Part shown: positions 1 to 9,193 of the stretch, piece by piece
How the letters are laid out: each line of letters starts with the position of its first letter
Numbering within the stretch: the first letter of the stretch is position 1
The notes under the pieces: generated by a model
What the model was told of the DNA's origin: nothing
What the model saw: only the letters and a program-made list of their open reading frames with translations
The model's database searches: none
Assembly: GCA_022510745.1 (NCBI GenBank)
Contig: JAFLSY010000001.1
Span: forward strand, 421,042 to 485,041
DNA: 64,000 nt
Source of the DNA: Lachnospiraceae bacterium
GTDB lineage: Bacteria; Bacillota; Clostridia; Lachnospirales; Lachnospiraceae
Direction: 5' to 3'
Made by a program: the position numbers and the translations under genes

Positions 1-1
1 T

Positions 2-502
2 TCCGCTAACGGCACGGGAGTGGTAGTAAGCGGTACCGGTGGCGTCTGCATCAGTGCGTCTTCAAAAAACAAGGATGCCTGCTGGGCCTTTATCGAGAGT
101 ATGTTGACCGAAGAGGCACTGAGCAGCAATAGGTTCATGTGGGGATTCCCGATTCTGCAGAGCGCTTTTGACAGTAAGCTGGAGGAAGCCATGGTGCCGA
201 ATTATCAGTTGGATGAAAATGGTGAACCTGTGCTGGATGAAAACGGTGAGCCTATAGAGTGGTCCAACCACAGCTACGGCTGGGACGATATGACCTTTGA
301 TCTGTACTCTGTATCGGAGGAGGATGCGGCGACCATCCGCGAAATTATTAACAGGATCAGCAGCACGATGGATTACGACGAGCAGATCTTGAGTATCATT
401 GAAGAGGAAAGCGACGCATATTTCGCCGGACAGAAAAATGTGGACGACGTTGCAAAAATCATTCAGAGCAGAGTGCAGACATATGTGAATGAAAGCAGGT
501 AA
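2..502 (+). CDS. Extracellular solute-binding protein, C-terminal part (truncated by window edge)
   Basis: The reading frame is open from base 2 to the stop at 500-502, so the real start lies upstream of the window. The visible residues resemble the C-terminal lobe of family 1 sugar-binding proteins: a stretch about an asparagine-rich choice of frame, 'KNKDACWAFIESML', matches the usual helix before the last lobe. The last residues (FAGQKNVDDVAKIIQSRVQ) are closely similar to the end of the second binding protein at 5258-7837, so the two are paralogues. A short internal duplication (DENGEP twice, near 212-256) is visible. It sits 14 bases before the first permease and is presumably the substrate receptor of that ABC importer. 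The substrate cannot be told from this fragment. Confidence 0.85.
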   Translation, partial: SANGTGVVVSGTGGVCISASSKNKDACWAFIESMLTEEALSSNRFMWGFPILQSAFDSKLEEAMVPNYQLDENGEPVLDENGEPIEWSNHSYGWDDMTFDLYSVSEEDAATIREIINRISSTMDYDEQILSIIEEESDAYFAGQKNVDDVAKIIQSRVQTYVNESR

Positions 503-516
503 AACGAGGAGGGCTT

Positions 517-1443
517 ATGAAAGCCTTACAGAAAGAGAAGAAGATTAAAAAAACGAAACAACCGAAAACGAAATCCACAAAACGTCTTCGTAAATTAAAG
601 TTGGGCTCGGGGCTGTATCTGGCCCCCAGCCTGCTTGGCGTTTTGCTGTTTTTTATTCTGCCGTTTATCGTGGTAATCTTTTATTCTCTGGTGGACAATC
701 CCATCAGTAAGAACTTTGTTTTTTTTGAAAACTATACGAGGGTGATCAGAAATGCGGCCTTTAAGACCGCGGTAAAGAATACAGCCACTTTTTCTGCGGT
801 GGCAGTGCCTCTGGCAGTGGTGCTTTCCCTGCTTTTGGCAATGGTGCTGGATACGAAACTGCCTTTCAGAAGTCAGTTTAGAACCTTTTTCTTAAGTCCT
901 ATGATGGTGCCGGTGGCTTCCATCGTGTTGATCTGGCAGGTGCTTTTCCACTATAACGGCGCCATCAATGAGGTAATGCTGGCTCTTGGCGGCAGCAAGA
1001 TAGACTGGATGAAATCCCAGTATTCCCAGATCGTGGTTGTGGTGTTGTTCTTGTGGAAGAATCTGGGATACAATATGATCCTTTTTATGGCGGCCCTCTC
1101 CAGTATTCCGAGGGATATTTTAGAGGTGGCGAGGTTGGAGAGCGCCACGTCTTTTCAGACCTTTTTTTTCATTAAACTGCGGTATCTTTCTTCCACGATC
1201 TTATTTGTAACAATTATGTCATTAATCAGTTCCTTTAAGGTGTTCAGAGAGATTTATCTGCTGACGGGGGATCATCCCTATGATACGATCTATATGCTGC
1301 AGCATTTCATGAACAATGCCTTTGCGTCCTTGGATTATCAGAGGCTGTCAGCTGCGGCGATTCTAATGTCTTTGGTTATGATCGTGTTGATCGGAGCGCT
1401 GTTTCTGGTGGAGAATTACTTCGGAAAGGATGTGGAAGGATGA
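517..1443 (+). CDS. Carbohydrate ABC transporter permease (CUT1, MalF/UgpA-like)
   Basis: This 308-residue integral membrane protein is the first permease of a carbohydrate ABC importer. A lysine-rich cytoplasmic N-terminus (about residues 1-28) precedes the first membrane helix ('GLYLAPSLLGVLLFFILPFI'). The MalF-type permease core follows, with an EAA-type coupling loop near residue 205 (EVARLESATSFQTFF). The start is supported by a GAGGAGGG ribosome site a few bases upstream. The stop overlaps the start of the next permease (ATGA at 1440-1443), so the two are translationally coupled. No ATPase gene is in this operon, as is common for CUT1 importers of Firmicutes that share an MsmK-type ATPase coded elsewhere (family knowledge, not seen here). 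Confidence 0.93.
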   Translation: MKALQKEKKIKKTKQPKTKSTKRLRKLKLGSGLYLAPSLLGVLLFFILPFIVVIFYSLVDNPISKNFVFFENYTRVIRNAAFKTAVKNTATFSAVAVPLAVVLSLLLAMVLDTKLPFRSQFRTFFLSPMMVPVASIVLIWQVLFHYNGAINEVMLALGGSKIDWMKSQYSQIVVVVLFLWKNLGYNMILFMAALSSIPRDILEVARLESATSFQTFFFIKLRYLSSTILFVTIMSLISSFKVFREIYLLTGDHPYDTIYMLQHFMNNAFASLDYQRLSAAAILMSLVMIVLIGALFLVENYFGKDVEG

Positions 1444-2366
1444 GCGATTCCGTAAAGAAAGATCAAGCGGCAGCAAAAAGAAGGAAAAGATTTCATAAGA
1501 TAAAAATTGGAATCGCCACTTTGGTGGCGGCTGCTTTTGCTATTTTGTTCCTGCTTCCTATTATATTGACGATCACCAATTCCTTTATGTCCTCGTCGGA
1601 AATATCGGCCAATTACGGTTCGGTCTTTGCGACCAATGACAGGGGAGGAAAGGTTTATATATCGGAAAGGGTAACCTTAAAATTTATTCCCGATATGGTG
1701 TCTTTCAGCCAGTATATTACGGTACTTTTTAAAAGTCCTGACTATCTTTTGAAATTTTGGAATTCCGTGGTGTTAGTGGGACCCATTGTGGTGTTTCAGC
1801 TCTTTGTAGCGGCGTTGGCCTCCTATGGATTTACCAGATATCGGGGAAAACTGCGGGAGATTATCTTTTTTTCCTATATCATTTTGATGCTGATGCCCTA
1901 TCAGGTAACACTGGTTCCCAATTATCTGGTGGCGGGCTGGTTAAAGACTATCAATACTTATTGGGCTATCTGGCTGCCGGGTATTTTTTCGCCTTTTGCA
2001 GTATTTCTATTGACAAAATATATGCGGCGTATTCCGACTTCGGTCATAGAGGCTGCCCAGATAGACGGTGCGGGAGAGTGGCAGATATTTAAGCGGGTCT
2101 GCATGCCTCTCTGTAAGGGTGCGATTTGTTCCGCTGCTATTTTGATATTTATCGACTACTGGAATATGGTGGAGCAGCCCCTGATCTTGTTAGCAGATGA
2201 AGAAAAGCATCCGCTGTCCGTATTCTTAAGCAAGATCAATGCGGGGGAAATTGGTTTGGCCTTTGCGGTGGCAACCGTATACATGGTTCCCAGTTTGCTG
2301 GTATTTTTATATGGTGAAGAGTATCTGGTAGACGGTATTACCTACCAGGGTGGTATAAAAGGATAA
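1440..2366 (+). CDS. Carbohydrate ABC transporter permease (CUT1, MalG/UgpE-like)
   Basis: This is the second permease of the importer, 308 residues. The N-terminal helix (about 24-47) is followed by a roughly 60-residue extracytoplasmic segment and the conserved permease core. The EAA coupling loop (EAAQIDGAGEWQIFKRVCMP) is near residue 205 and would dock on the shared ATPase. It starts inside the stop codon of the preceding permease, so 1:1 expression is likely. The order binding protein, MalF-like, MalG-like is canonical; the insertion of efflux-type genes immediately after it is not. Confidence 0.94.
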   Translation: MSDSVKKDQAAAKRRKRFHKIKIGIATLVAAAFAILFLLPIILTITNSFMSSSEISANYGSVFATNDRGGKVYISERVTLKFIPDMVSFSQYITVLFKSPDYLLKFWNSVVLVGPIVVFQLFVAALASYGFTRYRGKLREIIFFSYIILMLMPYQVTLVPNYLVAGWLKTINTYWAIWLPGIFSPFAVFLLTKYMRRIPTSVIEAAQIDGAGEWQIFKRVCMPLCKGAICSAAILIFIDYWNMVEQPLILLADEEKHPLSVFLSKINAGEIGLAFAVATVYMVPSLLVFLYGEEYLVDGITYQGGIKG

Positions 2367-2386
2367 AATCGAAAGGATAGAAGAAG

Positions 2387-4030
2387 ATGAACGAGAAAAA
2401 AGCCAAGCGGAGAGAATGGGTCAAGACAGCGGCAATCGTATTTCTGTCAGTGATGCTGGTACTGACCTTCTTTTCCAACACAATCATGAATTATTCCTTG
2501 CCGGAGGTAGCTGCCCAATACATTACTTCAGGTACCATTACCGCTAAGATCAGAGGAACGGGTATCGTGGAGAGCGGCTCCCTGTTCAATGTAAAAGTAA
2601 CGGAGAGCAGAAAGGTGCTCAGCGTTGAAGTCCGTGTCGGAGATACAGTACAAATCGGAGATGTAATCTGCTATCTGGACGCTTCCGAAAGCAATGAGTT
2701 GAGGGATGCCAGAACACAGTTGGAAACGCTGCAGGCTGCCTATGACAGTGCACTGAATTCCTATAATCTGGCAATGTTGACCGGGAATTACAGTGCCGAG
2801 GTGATACAGAATGCGGGCAGCACACAGTCCGTTGCAGTGTATAGGGAGCAGATCTTACAGGCACAGAATGAAGTGACGGCACAGCAGGCTGTTGTGGACG
2901 ACTGGCAGAGGCAGGTAAATGAGCTGCAGAATCAGATCGACGTCAGCAGCAATTTACTGGCCGAGAGAAATGATGTTACGAATGCGCAGGCGGCAGTGAA
3001 CAGTCTGGAGACATTAGTGAGCGAGGCAGAGAGTAAGAAGACTTCGTTAGAGGCTCAGATTAAAAAGTTGAAGGAAGAGGATGCAAGCGGGAACAGTGAG
3101 AAGATCGCGGAGTTAGAGAAGCAGCTTACCGATCAGGAAAATAAACTGTCTTCGTTGAGGACGCAGCTTCAGAATGCGCAGACCAATCTGGCGAATGCCC
3201 AGACGGTGCTGTCATATAAGGAGAGTATTGTAAATAATGATCTGAGCAGTAAGATGAATACGCTTCAGGTTAATTTGGGAAATGCTCAAAAACTGTTACA
3301 AGAAAAACAGGATGCGTTGGATAAGTTGTCTGCCAACATCAGAGGAGCGTATGAACTGAGCGGACTTTATGACAGTGTGCAGAGGGCGAGAGCGGATGTT
3401 GTAAAACAGCAGGAGCTTATTGCAGAGCTGGAGGCAAAGTCAGCGGGTTCTGCCGTAACGGCGGAGGTGGCAGGAACCATTACTTCCATTTCCGTAGTAG
3501 CCGGAGAAAGTACTTCACCCGAGGTTCCCGTAGCGACGATTCAGCCGGAGGGCAAGGGATATACTTTGAGTTTCTCCGTTACCAATCAGCAGGCGCAGAG
3601 GATCAGTGTGGGCGATCCTGCTGAATTAGTGAATTCCTGGTGGTATAACGACATCACCGCAACAGTGGCTTCCATCAGGCCGGATCCATCCAATCCCAAC
3701 AATCAGAAACTGGTGACCTTTAATCTGACAGGCAGCCTGACAGCGGGACAGAACTTGAGTCTGCAGGTGGGCCAGAGGAGCGCCAACTATGATAATATAG
3801 TACCCAACAGCGCCATCAGAGAGGATAATAACGGTAAGTTCATTCTGGTAGTGGAGACCAGAAACAGTCCTTTGGGTAACCGCTACTATGCAACCAGATA
3901 TGATGTGGAAGTACTGGCTTCCGATGATACCCAGTCCGCCATCAGCGGTGCGATATACGGGTATGAATATGTGATCACTACGGCCACCAAGCCCGTGGAA
4001 GCGGGACAGATGGTAAGACTGCCCGATTAA
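2387..4030 (+). CDS. HlyD/RND-type periplasmic adaptor-like membrane fusion protein
   Basis: The 547-residue protein has one N-terminal membrane helix (about residues 13-32), a first half-lipoyl motif (VEVRVGDTVQIGDVICYLDAS), a long coiled-coil hairpin (roughly residues 100-345, rich in Gln, Asn, Glu and Lys), the second lipoyl half (AEVAGTITSISVVAGEST) and a beta-barrel domain. This is the layout of HlyD/MacA adaptors, which in Gram-positives sit outside the membrane and assist ABC exporters of the MacB/FtsX class. A GAAAGGATAG ribosome site precedes the ATG. It lies between sugar permeases and a MacB-like protein in one run of same-strand genes. An adaptor inside a sugar uptake operon is unusual; its transport partner may be the next gene. 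Confidence 0.85.
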   Translation: MNEKKAKRREWVKTAAIVFLSVMLVLTFFSNTIMNYSLPEVAAQYITSGTITAKIRGTGIVESGSLFNVKVTESRKVLSVEVRVGDTVQIGDVICYLDASESNELRDARTQLETLQAAYDSALNSYNLAMLTGNYSAEVIQNAGSTQSVAVYREQILQAQNEVTAQQAVVDDWQRQVNELQNQIDVSSNLLAERNDVTNAQAAVNSLETLVSEAESKKTSLEAQIKKLKEEDASGNSEKIAELEKQLTDQENKLSSLRTQLQNAQTNLANAQTVLSYKESIVNNDLSSKMNTLQVNLGNAQKLLQEKQDALDKLSANIRGAYELSGLYDSVQRARADVVKQQELIAELEAKSAGSAVTAEVAGTITSISVVAGESTSPEVPVATIQPEGKGYTLSFSVTNQQAQRISVGDPAELVNSWWYNDITATVASIRPDPSNPNNQKLVTFNLTGSLTAGQNLSLQVGQRSANYDNIVPNSAIREDNNGKFILVVETRNSPLGNRYYATRYDVEVLASDDTQSAISGAIYGYEYVITTATKPVEAGQMVRLPD

Positions 4031-4056
4031 CTAGGAAGGAATCCGGAGGCTGATTT

Positions 4057-5274
4057 ATGAAAAAATTCCTACAGAGGCTGAGCGGAAAGCAGCTGATACT
4101 CCTCTGCACCGGCATCCTATCCTGTATAGTGGGACTACTTATAAACGGTGTCGGCGGTTATATGACCGGTAAGCTGGATACCCAGAATATGGCCGAAAGA
4201 TGGTCCGAGGATGGGGATGTGTCACAGATAAGCTGTTTCTTTTCCAGAGAAGCAGAAATGACGGAAAACAATTTAATAAATTTTGAGCACGCATTGGATG
4301 CCGCTTTAGAGGAAGCCTCCATTGTAAATGATTCGGAAAATGCAGGGGCCAGACTCTGGGCAGATGCCTACAGTGCAAGCGGCAGGATAACCCTTACTAG
4401 TCAGAGAGCGTCCGTGGAAGTGAACGCAGTGGGAGTGGGAGGAGATTTCTTTTTATTTCATCCGCTGAAACTGTTAGCAGGCGCCTATTTTTCAGGCAGT
4501 GATTTGATGCAGGATCATATTGTGATAGATGAAGATGCCGCATGGCAGCTTTTCGGGTCCAATGATGTGGACGGACAGATGATCACCATAGGCGGTGTCC
4601 CCCACATGATAGCGGGTGTGATCAGGAGGGAAGATGGGCGTATGGCGAATGCCGCGGGCTTAAGCAGTTCCGTAGTCTATGTATCCTACAGTACTTTAGA
4701 GAAGTACGGCACTAACTATGGTCTGAATACCTATGAACTCGTGATGCCCAATCCGGTCACAGGCTATGCGAAAAATTATGTGATGGAAAATATCGGTGTG
4801 ACGGAAAACGAGGTGGAAATTGTAGAAAATACCACCCGTTATGGTTTACTTGCAAGACTCAAGCTGTTAGCACAGTTTCCGACCCGTTCCATGAGCAGCA
4901 AGGCAATCATTTATCCCTATTGGGAGAATATAGCCAGAGGATATGAGGATATTCTGACTCTGCTGTTGGTTCTTACACTATTGTTTATACTATACCCGGC
5001 AATTTTGCTTATCATTTTGATCGTGAGAGCCTGGAAGCATAAAACCTGGACAGTGGCAGGGGTATGGCATAAAGTAAAAGACAAGATTGAACGATTACGG
5101 GAGAAACTTTGGGCAGTTCAGGCTAAAAACAAAGAGAGAAAAGCCGCCGGGCTTTCGCCAAAAGCAAAGAAACCGAAGCGGGAGAAAAAAGTAAAAGAGA
5201 AGAAAGTAAAAGGGAAAAAATTGCAGAAAGAAGTGCAGATGAATGAGGAGGAGAATTATGAAAAAGATGAGTAA
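4057..5274 (+). CDS. MacB-like periplasmic-core membrane protein without the usual permease bundle
   Basis: The 405-residue protein begins with a membrane helix (about 12-33), continues with about 270 extracytoplasmic residues resembling the MacB periplasmic core ('HIVIDEDAAWQLFGSNDVDG', 'GVIRREDGR'), and has one further hydrophobic segment (about 305-328). It then ends in a roughly 75-residue highly basic tail of lysine-rich repeats (KKPKREKKVKEKKVKGKK). MacB/FtsX permeases normally have four helices, three of them after the core; here only one follows, so a transport channel of the usual kind is not complete. No ATPase gene is adjacent. It follows the HlyD-like adaptor and overlaps the next gene by 17 bases. 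It may work with the adaptor as a cell-envelope assembly rather than as a transporter; this is inference. Confidence 0.7.
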   Translation: MKKFLQRLSGKQLILLCTGILSCIVGLLINGVGGYMTGKLDTQNMAERWSEDGDVSQISCFFSREAEMTENNLINFEHALDAALEEASIVNDSENAGARLWADAYSASGRITLTSQRASVEVNAVGVGGDFFLFHPLKLLAGAYFSGSDLMQDHIVIDEDAAWQLFGSNDVDGQMITIGGVPHMIAGVIRREDGRMANAAGLSSSVVYVSYSTLEKYGTNYGLNTYELVMPNPVTGYAKNYVMENIGVTENEVEIVENTTRYGLLARLKLLAQFPTRSMSSKAIIYPYWENIARGYEDILTLLLVLTLLFILYPAILLIILIVRAWKHKTWTVAGVWHKVKDKIERLREKLWAVQAKNKERKAAGLSPKAKKPKREKKVKEKKVKGKKLQKEVQMNEEENYEKDE

Positions 5275-7837
5275 AAGGGTGGTTTCCGTTGTACTCGCGG
5301 TTTTCATGGCTGTGGGGATGGCAGCCTGCGGAGGCAGCAGAGGGCAAAATATCCTCACAAGTGAGGATGCCAAAAACTATGTTTACCGTATGGAAGAATT
5401 GAACGTAGATGTAGGAGAAGGTAACGAAAGCGTTAGAATGGCCTGCTATGCGGACGGCAAAATCTATGCGCTCTTAACCAGATACGAATACGAAGAGATG
5501 GAGGGTATGGTGGTGAGTTTGGCGTCCTTTCAACCGGACGGCAGCGATTTACAGCGGACGGAACTCTACAGCACCTTAAGACCCAATCCGGATTATGTTG
5601 TACCGGGAGAAGATCCTTCCATAGACGTTCCCGAGGGTGAAGAGGTTGATCCCGGATTTGACATAATGCCGCTTTCCGCATCATCTGCCATGATGCCTGT
5701 AATAAATGAACCATTGATGCCTGTACCGGAACCGGCTGAAAATGAAACCGCTGATGAAACAGAAGATGCGGAGGAAAGGACTGATACGGATGACGCAACA
5801 GAGGACGGAGCGGACGACTCTTTCTTTTTTGAGGATGGTCTGACATGGTATAATGACAGCTATATGTCTTCTTATTATTTGGACGAAAACGGCTGTTATA
5901 TCGTGATGGAGAACAATTCCTATGCCTATGACGCTGAGTATAACTATACTCCGGGAGAGTATTCTCTGGTATTGTATGGTTTTGATCTGGATGGAACCCA
6001 GAGGTTTGAGAGAGTAGTCAGAGGTGATAATGAGGACTATATCTATATCAGCTCCATCGTGAGCGATGAGAAAGGGAATGTGGCTCTGATAGCCGACGGC
6101 AGTTCCGGCATGGTTTTTGTTTATGACGCACAGGGAAATGCCAATGCACAGATCGATCTTTCTTCCCAGCATATGGGATGGGTATACAGAGCGTTTATGG
6201 ATAAGGACGGAAAGCTGAATCTGCTGGCGTATGACAGCGATTATTCCAAAATGAGTCTGTATCGATACAATATGCAGACCGGTGCCTATGAAGATGAAGG
6301 CAAGCTGTTGGATACACTGTATAATTACGGCATTACTGTAGGCAGGAACTATGATTTCATCCTGACGAATTCCATGGGACTCTACGGATACAATATGGGG
6401 GATGAAGATGTAACACAGATTTTAAGCTACTTAAACTCCGATCTGGACTACAATGTCATAGGTAATATTTATGAAATGGAAGGAGATCAGCTTTTCTGCA
6501 CTTATTACGATGAAGAAAATTGGAATGTTCATTTTGCTCTGTTAAACTATGTGGATCCGGAGACCATACCTGATAAACAGGTGATTTCCATTGCCTGCTA
6601 TTATTTAGACTGGAATATGCGTAAGAGAATCGTGGAGTTTAACCGTTCAAGCGATGCTTACCGTATCATGGTAAAGGATTACAGCAGTTACAATACTATG
6701 GATGACTATACTGCGGGCTATACCAGATTGAACAATGATATTCTGACGGGGCAGATGCCGGATATTCTGATCTTGGATAGGTATTATATGCCTGTGGATT
6801 CTTATATCGCAAAGGGTCTGTTGGCGGATATCGGTAAGATGATTGATGAAGATGAGGAACTGAACAGAGAAGATTATATGGAAAATGTATTCGAAGCCTA
6901 TTCCGTAAAGGGAGTGCTCTATTCGGTCATTCCGGCATTCTCTATCAGAACTGTAGCGGCCAAGACCGCCCTTGTGGGAGATACGCCGGGGTGGACCATG
7001 GAAGATCTGCAGGCACTGCAGAGGAAGTATCCGGATGCCAGAATTTTTGAAGAGAGCACTACGCGGGATTCCGTAATGTATCAGCTACTGATATTCTCAG
7101 GGTCCAGGTTTGTGGACAGCGCTACCGGAAAATGCAGCTTTAACAGCCAGGAATTTATCGATTTGCTGGAGTTTGTAAAGCAGTTCCCTGCAGAATACGA
7201 CTGGGAAAGCGCGGAATACGACTATATTGCCAACCAGCTTCAGTACCGTAACAACAGTACGCTGCTGAGCACTGTTTCTATCTATAATTTTGGCAACTAT
7301 GACGGATATTCTTATGCGAGACAAGTGACTTTTGGTGAACCCATTACTTTCATCGGCTTCCCCACGGAAGAGGGTAACGGCGCGGTGGTCAGAGCCGATT
7401 CCCAGTATGCCATTTCTTCCCGTTCTGCCGTAAAGGAAGGCGCATGGGAATTTTTGAGATACTACCTGACTGAGGAATACCAGATGGATTCTGGCTATTA
7501 TTATAGCATACCTATGTTAAAGGAAGCGCTTTTGCAGAAGCTGGAAACGGCCAAAGAGCGGCCTTACTGGGAGGATGAAGACGGCAACAAGAATTATTAC
7601 GACGATATGTACTATATTGCAGATGAAGAGTTCAAGTTTGAACCGTTGACGGATGCAGAAGCAGAATGGCTGTTTGACTATATTTCTTCCGTGAACAAAG
7701 CGGACTACTATGACGAGAATCTGGAAGAGATCATCAATGAAGAAGCCGCGGCTTTCTTTGAAGGTCAGAAGACTGCAGCGGAAGTGGCAGACATTATTCA
7801 GAGCAGGGCACAGGTTTACATCAACGAAAGCAGATAG
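5258..7837 (+). CDS. Large extracellular solute-binding lipoprotein with extra N-terminal domain
   Basis: The start at 5258 is chosen over an in-frame ATG at 5243 because GAGGAGGAG lies just before it. The lipoprotein signal ends at a lipobox (MAAC, Cys about residue 24). The mature part has an approximately 400-residue N-terminal region of alternating short strands and Asp/Tyr-rich turns, resembling a beta-propeller, with an acidic Pro/Glu/Asp linker near residues 140-185. A family 1 binding-protein domain follows from about residue 430 to the end ('SIACYYLDWNMRKRIVEFN', 'GQMPDILILDRYY'). At 859 residues it is about twice the usual length. The last 30 residues parallel those of the truncated gene at 2-502. 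The 3' end overlaps the convergent metallopeptidase gene by 22 bases. The ligand is unknown; its place after the adaptor and MacB-like genes suggests one envelope system. Confidence 0.82.
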   Translation: MKKMSKRVVSVVLAVFMAVGMAACGGSRGQNILTSEDAKNYVYRMEELNVDVGEGNESVRMACYADGKIYALLTRYEYEEMEGMVVSLASFQPDGSDLQRTELYSTLRPNPDYVVPGEDPSIDVPEGEEVDPGFDIMPLSASSAMMPVINEPLMPVPEPAENETADETEDAEERTDTDDATEDGADDSFFFEDGLTWYNDSYMSSYYLDENGCYIVMENNSYAYDAEYNYTPGEYSLVLYGFDLDGTQRFERVVRGDNEDYIYISSIVSDEKGNVALIADGSSGMVFVYDAQGNANAQIDLSSQHMGWVYRAFMDKDGKLNLLAYDSDYSKMSLYRYNMQTGAYEDEGKLLDTLYNYGITVGRNYDFILTNSMGLYGYNMGDEDVTQILSYLNSDLDYNVIGNIYEMEGDQLFCTYYDEENWNVHFALLNYVDPETIPDKQVISIACYYLDWNMRKRIVEFNRSSDAYRIMVKDYSSYNTMDDYTAGYTRLNNDILTGQMPDILILDRYYMPVDSYIAKGLLADIGKMIDEDEELNREDYMENVFEAYSVKGVLYSVIPAFSIRTVAAKTALVGDTPGWTMEDLQALQRKYPDARIFEESTTRDSVMYQLLIFSGSRFVDSATGKCSFNSQEFIDLLEFVKQFPAEYDWESAEYDYIANQLQYRNNSTLLSTVSIYNFGNYDGYSYARQVTFGEPITFIGFPTEEGNGAVVRADSQYAISSRSAVKEGAWEFLRYYLTEEYQMDSGYYYSIPMLKEALLQKLETAKERPYWEDEDGNKNYYDDMYYIADEEFKFEPLTDAEAEWLFDYISSVNKADYYDENLEEIINEEAAAFFEGQKTAAEVADIIQSRAQVYINESR

Positions 7838-8451
7838 TGTGCTTCATTTAATTCGTGCCCATGCATCTTCAGCCAATGCTTTCTTTCCGCATAGTCTGGC
7901 AGGATGCCGGAAACCTTGTTCCAGAAAGCTTGGGAATGATTCATGTGAGTGAGGTGGCAAAGCTCGTGGACAATGACATAGTCAATGACCTCGGGTGGCG
8001 CCATCATAAGACGATAGTTAAAAGACAGAGTACCCGTTTGGGAACAGCTTCCCCAACGGGTTTTCTGATCTCTGATCGTTATTTTTTCATAATGCCCTCC
8101 GGTCAGCCGAACCAGCTCTTCACAGCGTCTGGGAAAGTAAATCTTAGCCGCATTTAAAAAGCGTTTTTTTAAAGCGGCAGCTTTTCTCTCCTCTATGGGG
8201 GTGAGCGGCGCATACCGGGAGGCCTCTCTTACAGCTAATACCTTTTCCCAATTTTTTAAAATCCAGGCCTTTTTTTCCTCAATAAAAGCCTCTACAGTAT
8301 GCTTACTGATATAACCGGGGGCACGCACGATAATATCGCCTTCGGATGTAATTTCAATTCCCAGGCTTTTTCGCTTGGAAAAGCGTACTTTGCAGGAAAG
8401 CGGTTCCGCTTTTTCGGAAGCAAAAAGCTTGTAAATATATTCTGCCTTCAT
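7816..8451 (-). CDS. YgjP-like zinc metallopeptidase domain protein (M48/SprT-like, DUF45)
   Basis: The 211-residue protein has the zinc-peptidase motif HELCHLTHMNHSQAFW in its C-terminal half, in which HExxH gives two zinc ligands and the catalytic Glu. The preceding segment KTRWGSCSQTGTLSFN is diagnostic of the YgjP/DUF45 family (RWGSCS...L..N). No signal peptide is seen, so it is probably cytoplasmic. Biological substrates of this family are poorly known. It is the last gene of a minus-strand run after thiamine pyrophosphokinase (9 bases apart), and its 3' end overlaps the opposing binding-protein gene. Confidence 0.88.
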   Translation of the reverse strand: MKAEYIYKLFASEKAEPLSCKVRFSKRKSLGIEITSEGDIIVRAPGYISKHTVEAFIEEKKAWILKNWEKVLAVREASRYAPLTPIEERKAAALKKRFLNAAKIYFPRRCEELVRLTGGHYEKITIRDQKTRWGSCSQTGTLSFNYRLMMAPPEVIDYVIVHELCHLTHMNHSQAFWNKVSGILPDYAERKHWLKMHGHELNEAHYLLSLM

Positions 8452-8460
8452 AAAAGAGTT

Positions 8461-9168
8461 CTACCTTTCCTGCTTTTCTCCGGGCCATTTTAACATCAGT
8501 ACCACTGCACCGGAATGGACTCTGATACAGCCGCTTTCTCCGGGCAGGAATTCATTGCTGATGCCGATGGGAAAATCGTTGGTGACTCTGTAGTAGGAGA
8601 GGGGATATTTCATGTGGGAGATGGATACTACGGATTCCGCTTCCAGACTAAAAAGGGAGAGCATGCCTTCCATAGATGGATGAAACTGCTTTACATCCTC
8701 CGTATCGGAGGTCATGGCGACACATACCATGCCGTCCTCCTCAAACAAATAGCCTTCGGCACCTTGGCGTTTTAAATAGAGCAGACACTGGATGTTCGCA
8801 AGGCTGTGGTCCAATCTGCCGCCCAGTCCTCCGTAGATCTGAAAGAGAGTATGGCCCTGAGCCAATCCCCATTTTAAGGCTACCAGCATATCCGTATCGT
8901 CCTTTTCCGGCTTCAGCCGCAGAATCTTTTCAGGACAGTTTTCTTCAATCACACGGACGGCCTGTAAAAGCTCCTCGTCCAGGGAATCAAAATCCCCAAT
9001 GATGATATCAGGTTCCATATTTAACAGACCACAGTAAAATAGCCCGCCGTCCACCGCAATGACAGTGTCCCCTTCTTCATAGTCCGGGATACCGTTCATT
9101 GTGGTATTTTTTAGTTGTTTAGGAAATTCACCGGCACCGAAAATAATACATTTCCCTTTACCGCTCAT
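8461..9168 (-). CDS. thiN: Thiamine pyrophosphokinase
   Basis: This 235-residue cytoplasmic enzyme transfers pyrophosphate from ATP to thiamine to give thiamine diphosphate. Visible family features are the N-terminal 'GAGEFP' loop, 'VIAVDGGLFY', 'PDIIIGDFDSL' (acidic residues binding magnesium and the ATP phosphates), 'KPEKDDTDM' and 'YGGLGGRLDHSLANI' in order through residue 145. The C-terminal half is the beta-sandwich thiamine-binding part. The ATG follows a GGAGG site. It is the third structural gene of the minus-strand operon headed by the two ABC exporter subunits. No TPP riboswitch is visible before it, which fits a gene that travels in someone else's transcript. Confidence 0.9.
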   Translation of the reverse strand: MSGKGKCIIFGAGEFPKQLKNTTMNGIPDYEEGDTVIAVDGGLFYCGLLNMEPDIIIGDFDSLDEELLQAVRVIEENCPEKILRLKPEKDDTDMLVALKWGLAQGHTLFQIYGGLGGRLDHSLANIQCLLYLKRQGAEGYLFEEDGMVCVAMTSDTEDVKQFHPSMEGMLSLFSLEAESVVSISHMKYPLSYYRVTNDFPIGISNEFLPGESGCIRVHSGAVVLMLKWPGEKQER

Positions 9169-9193
9169 TCTAAACCTCCACGCACTTTCTCAT

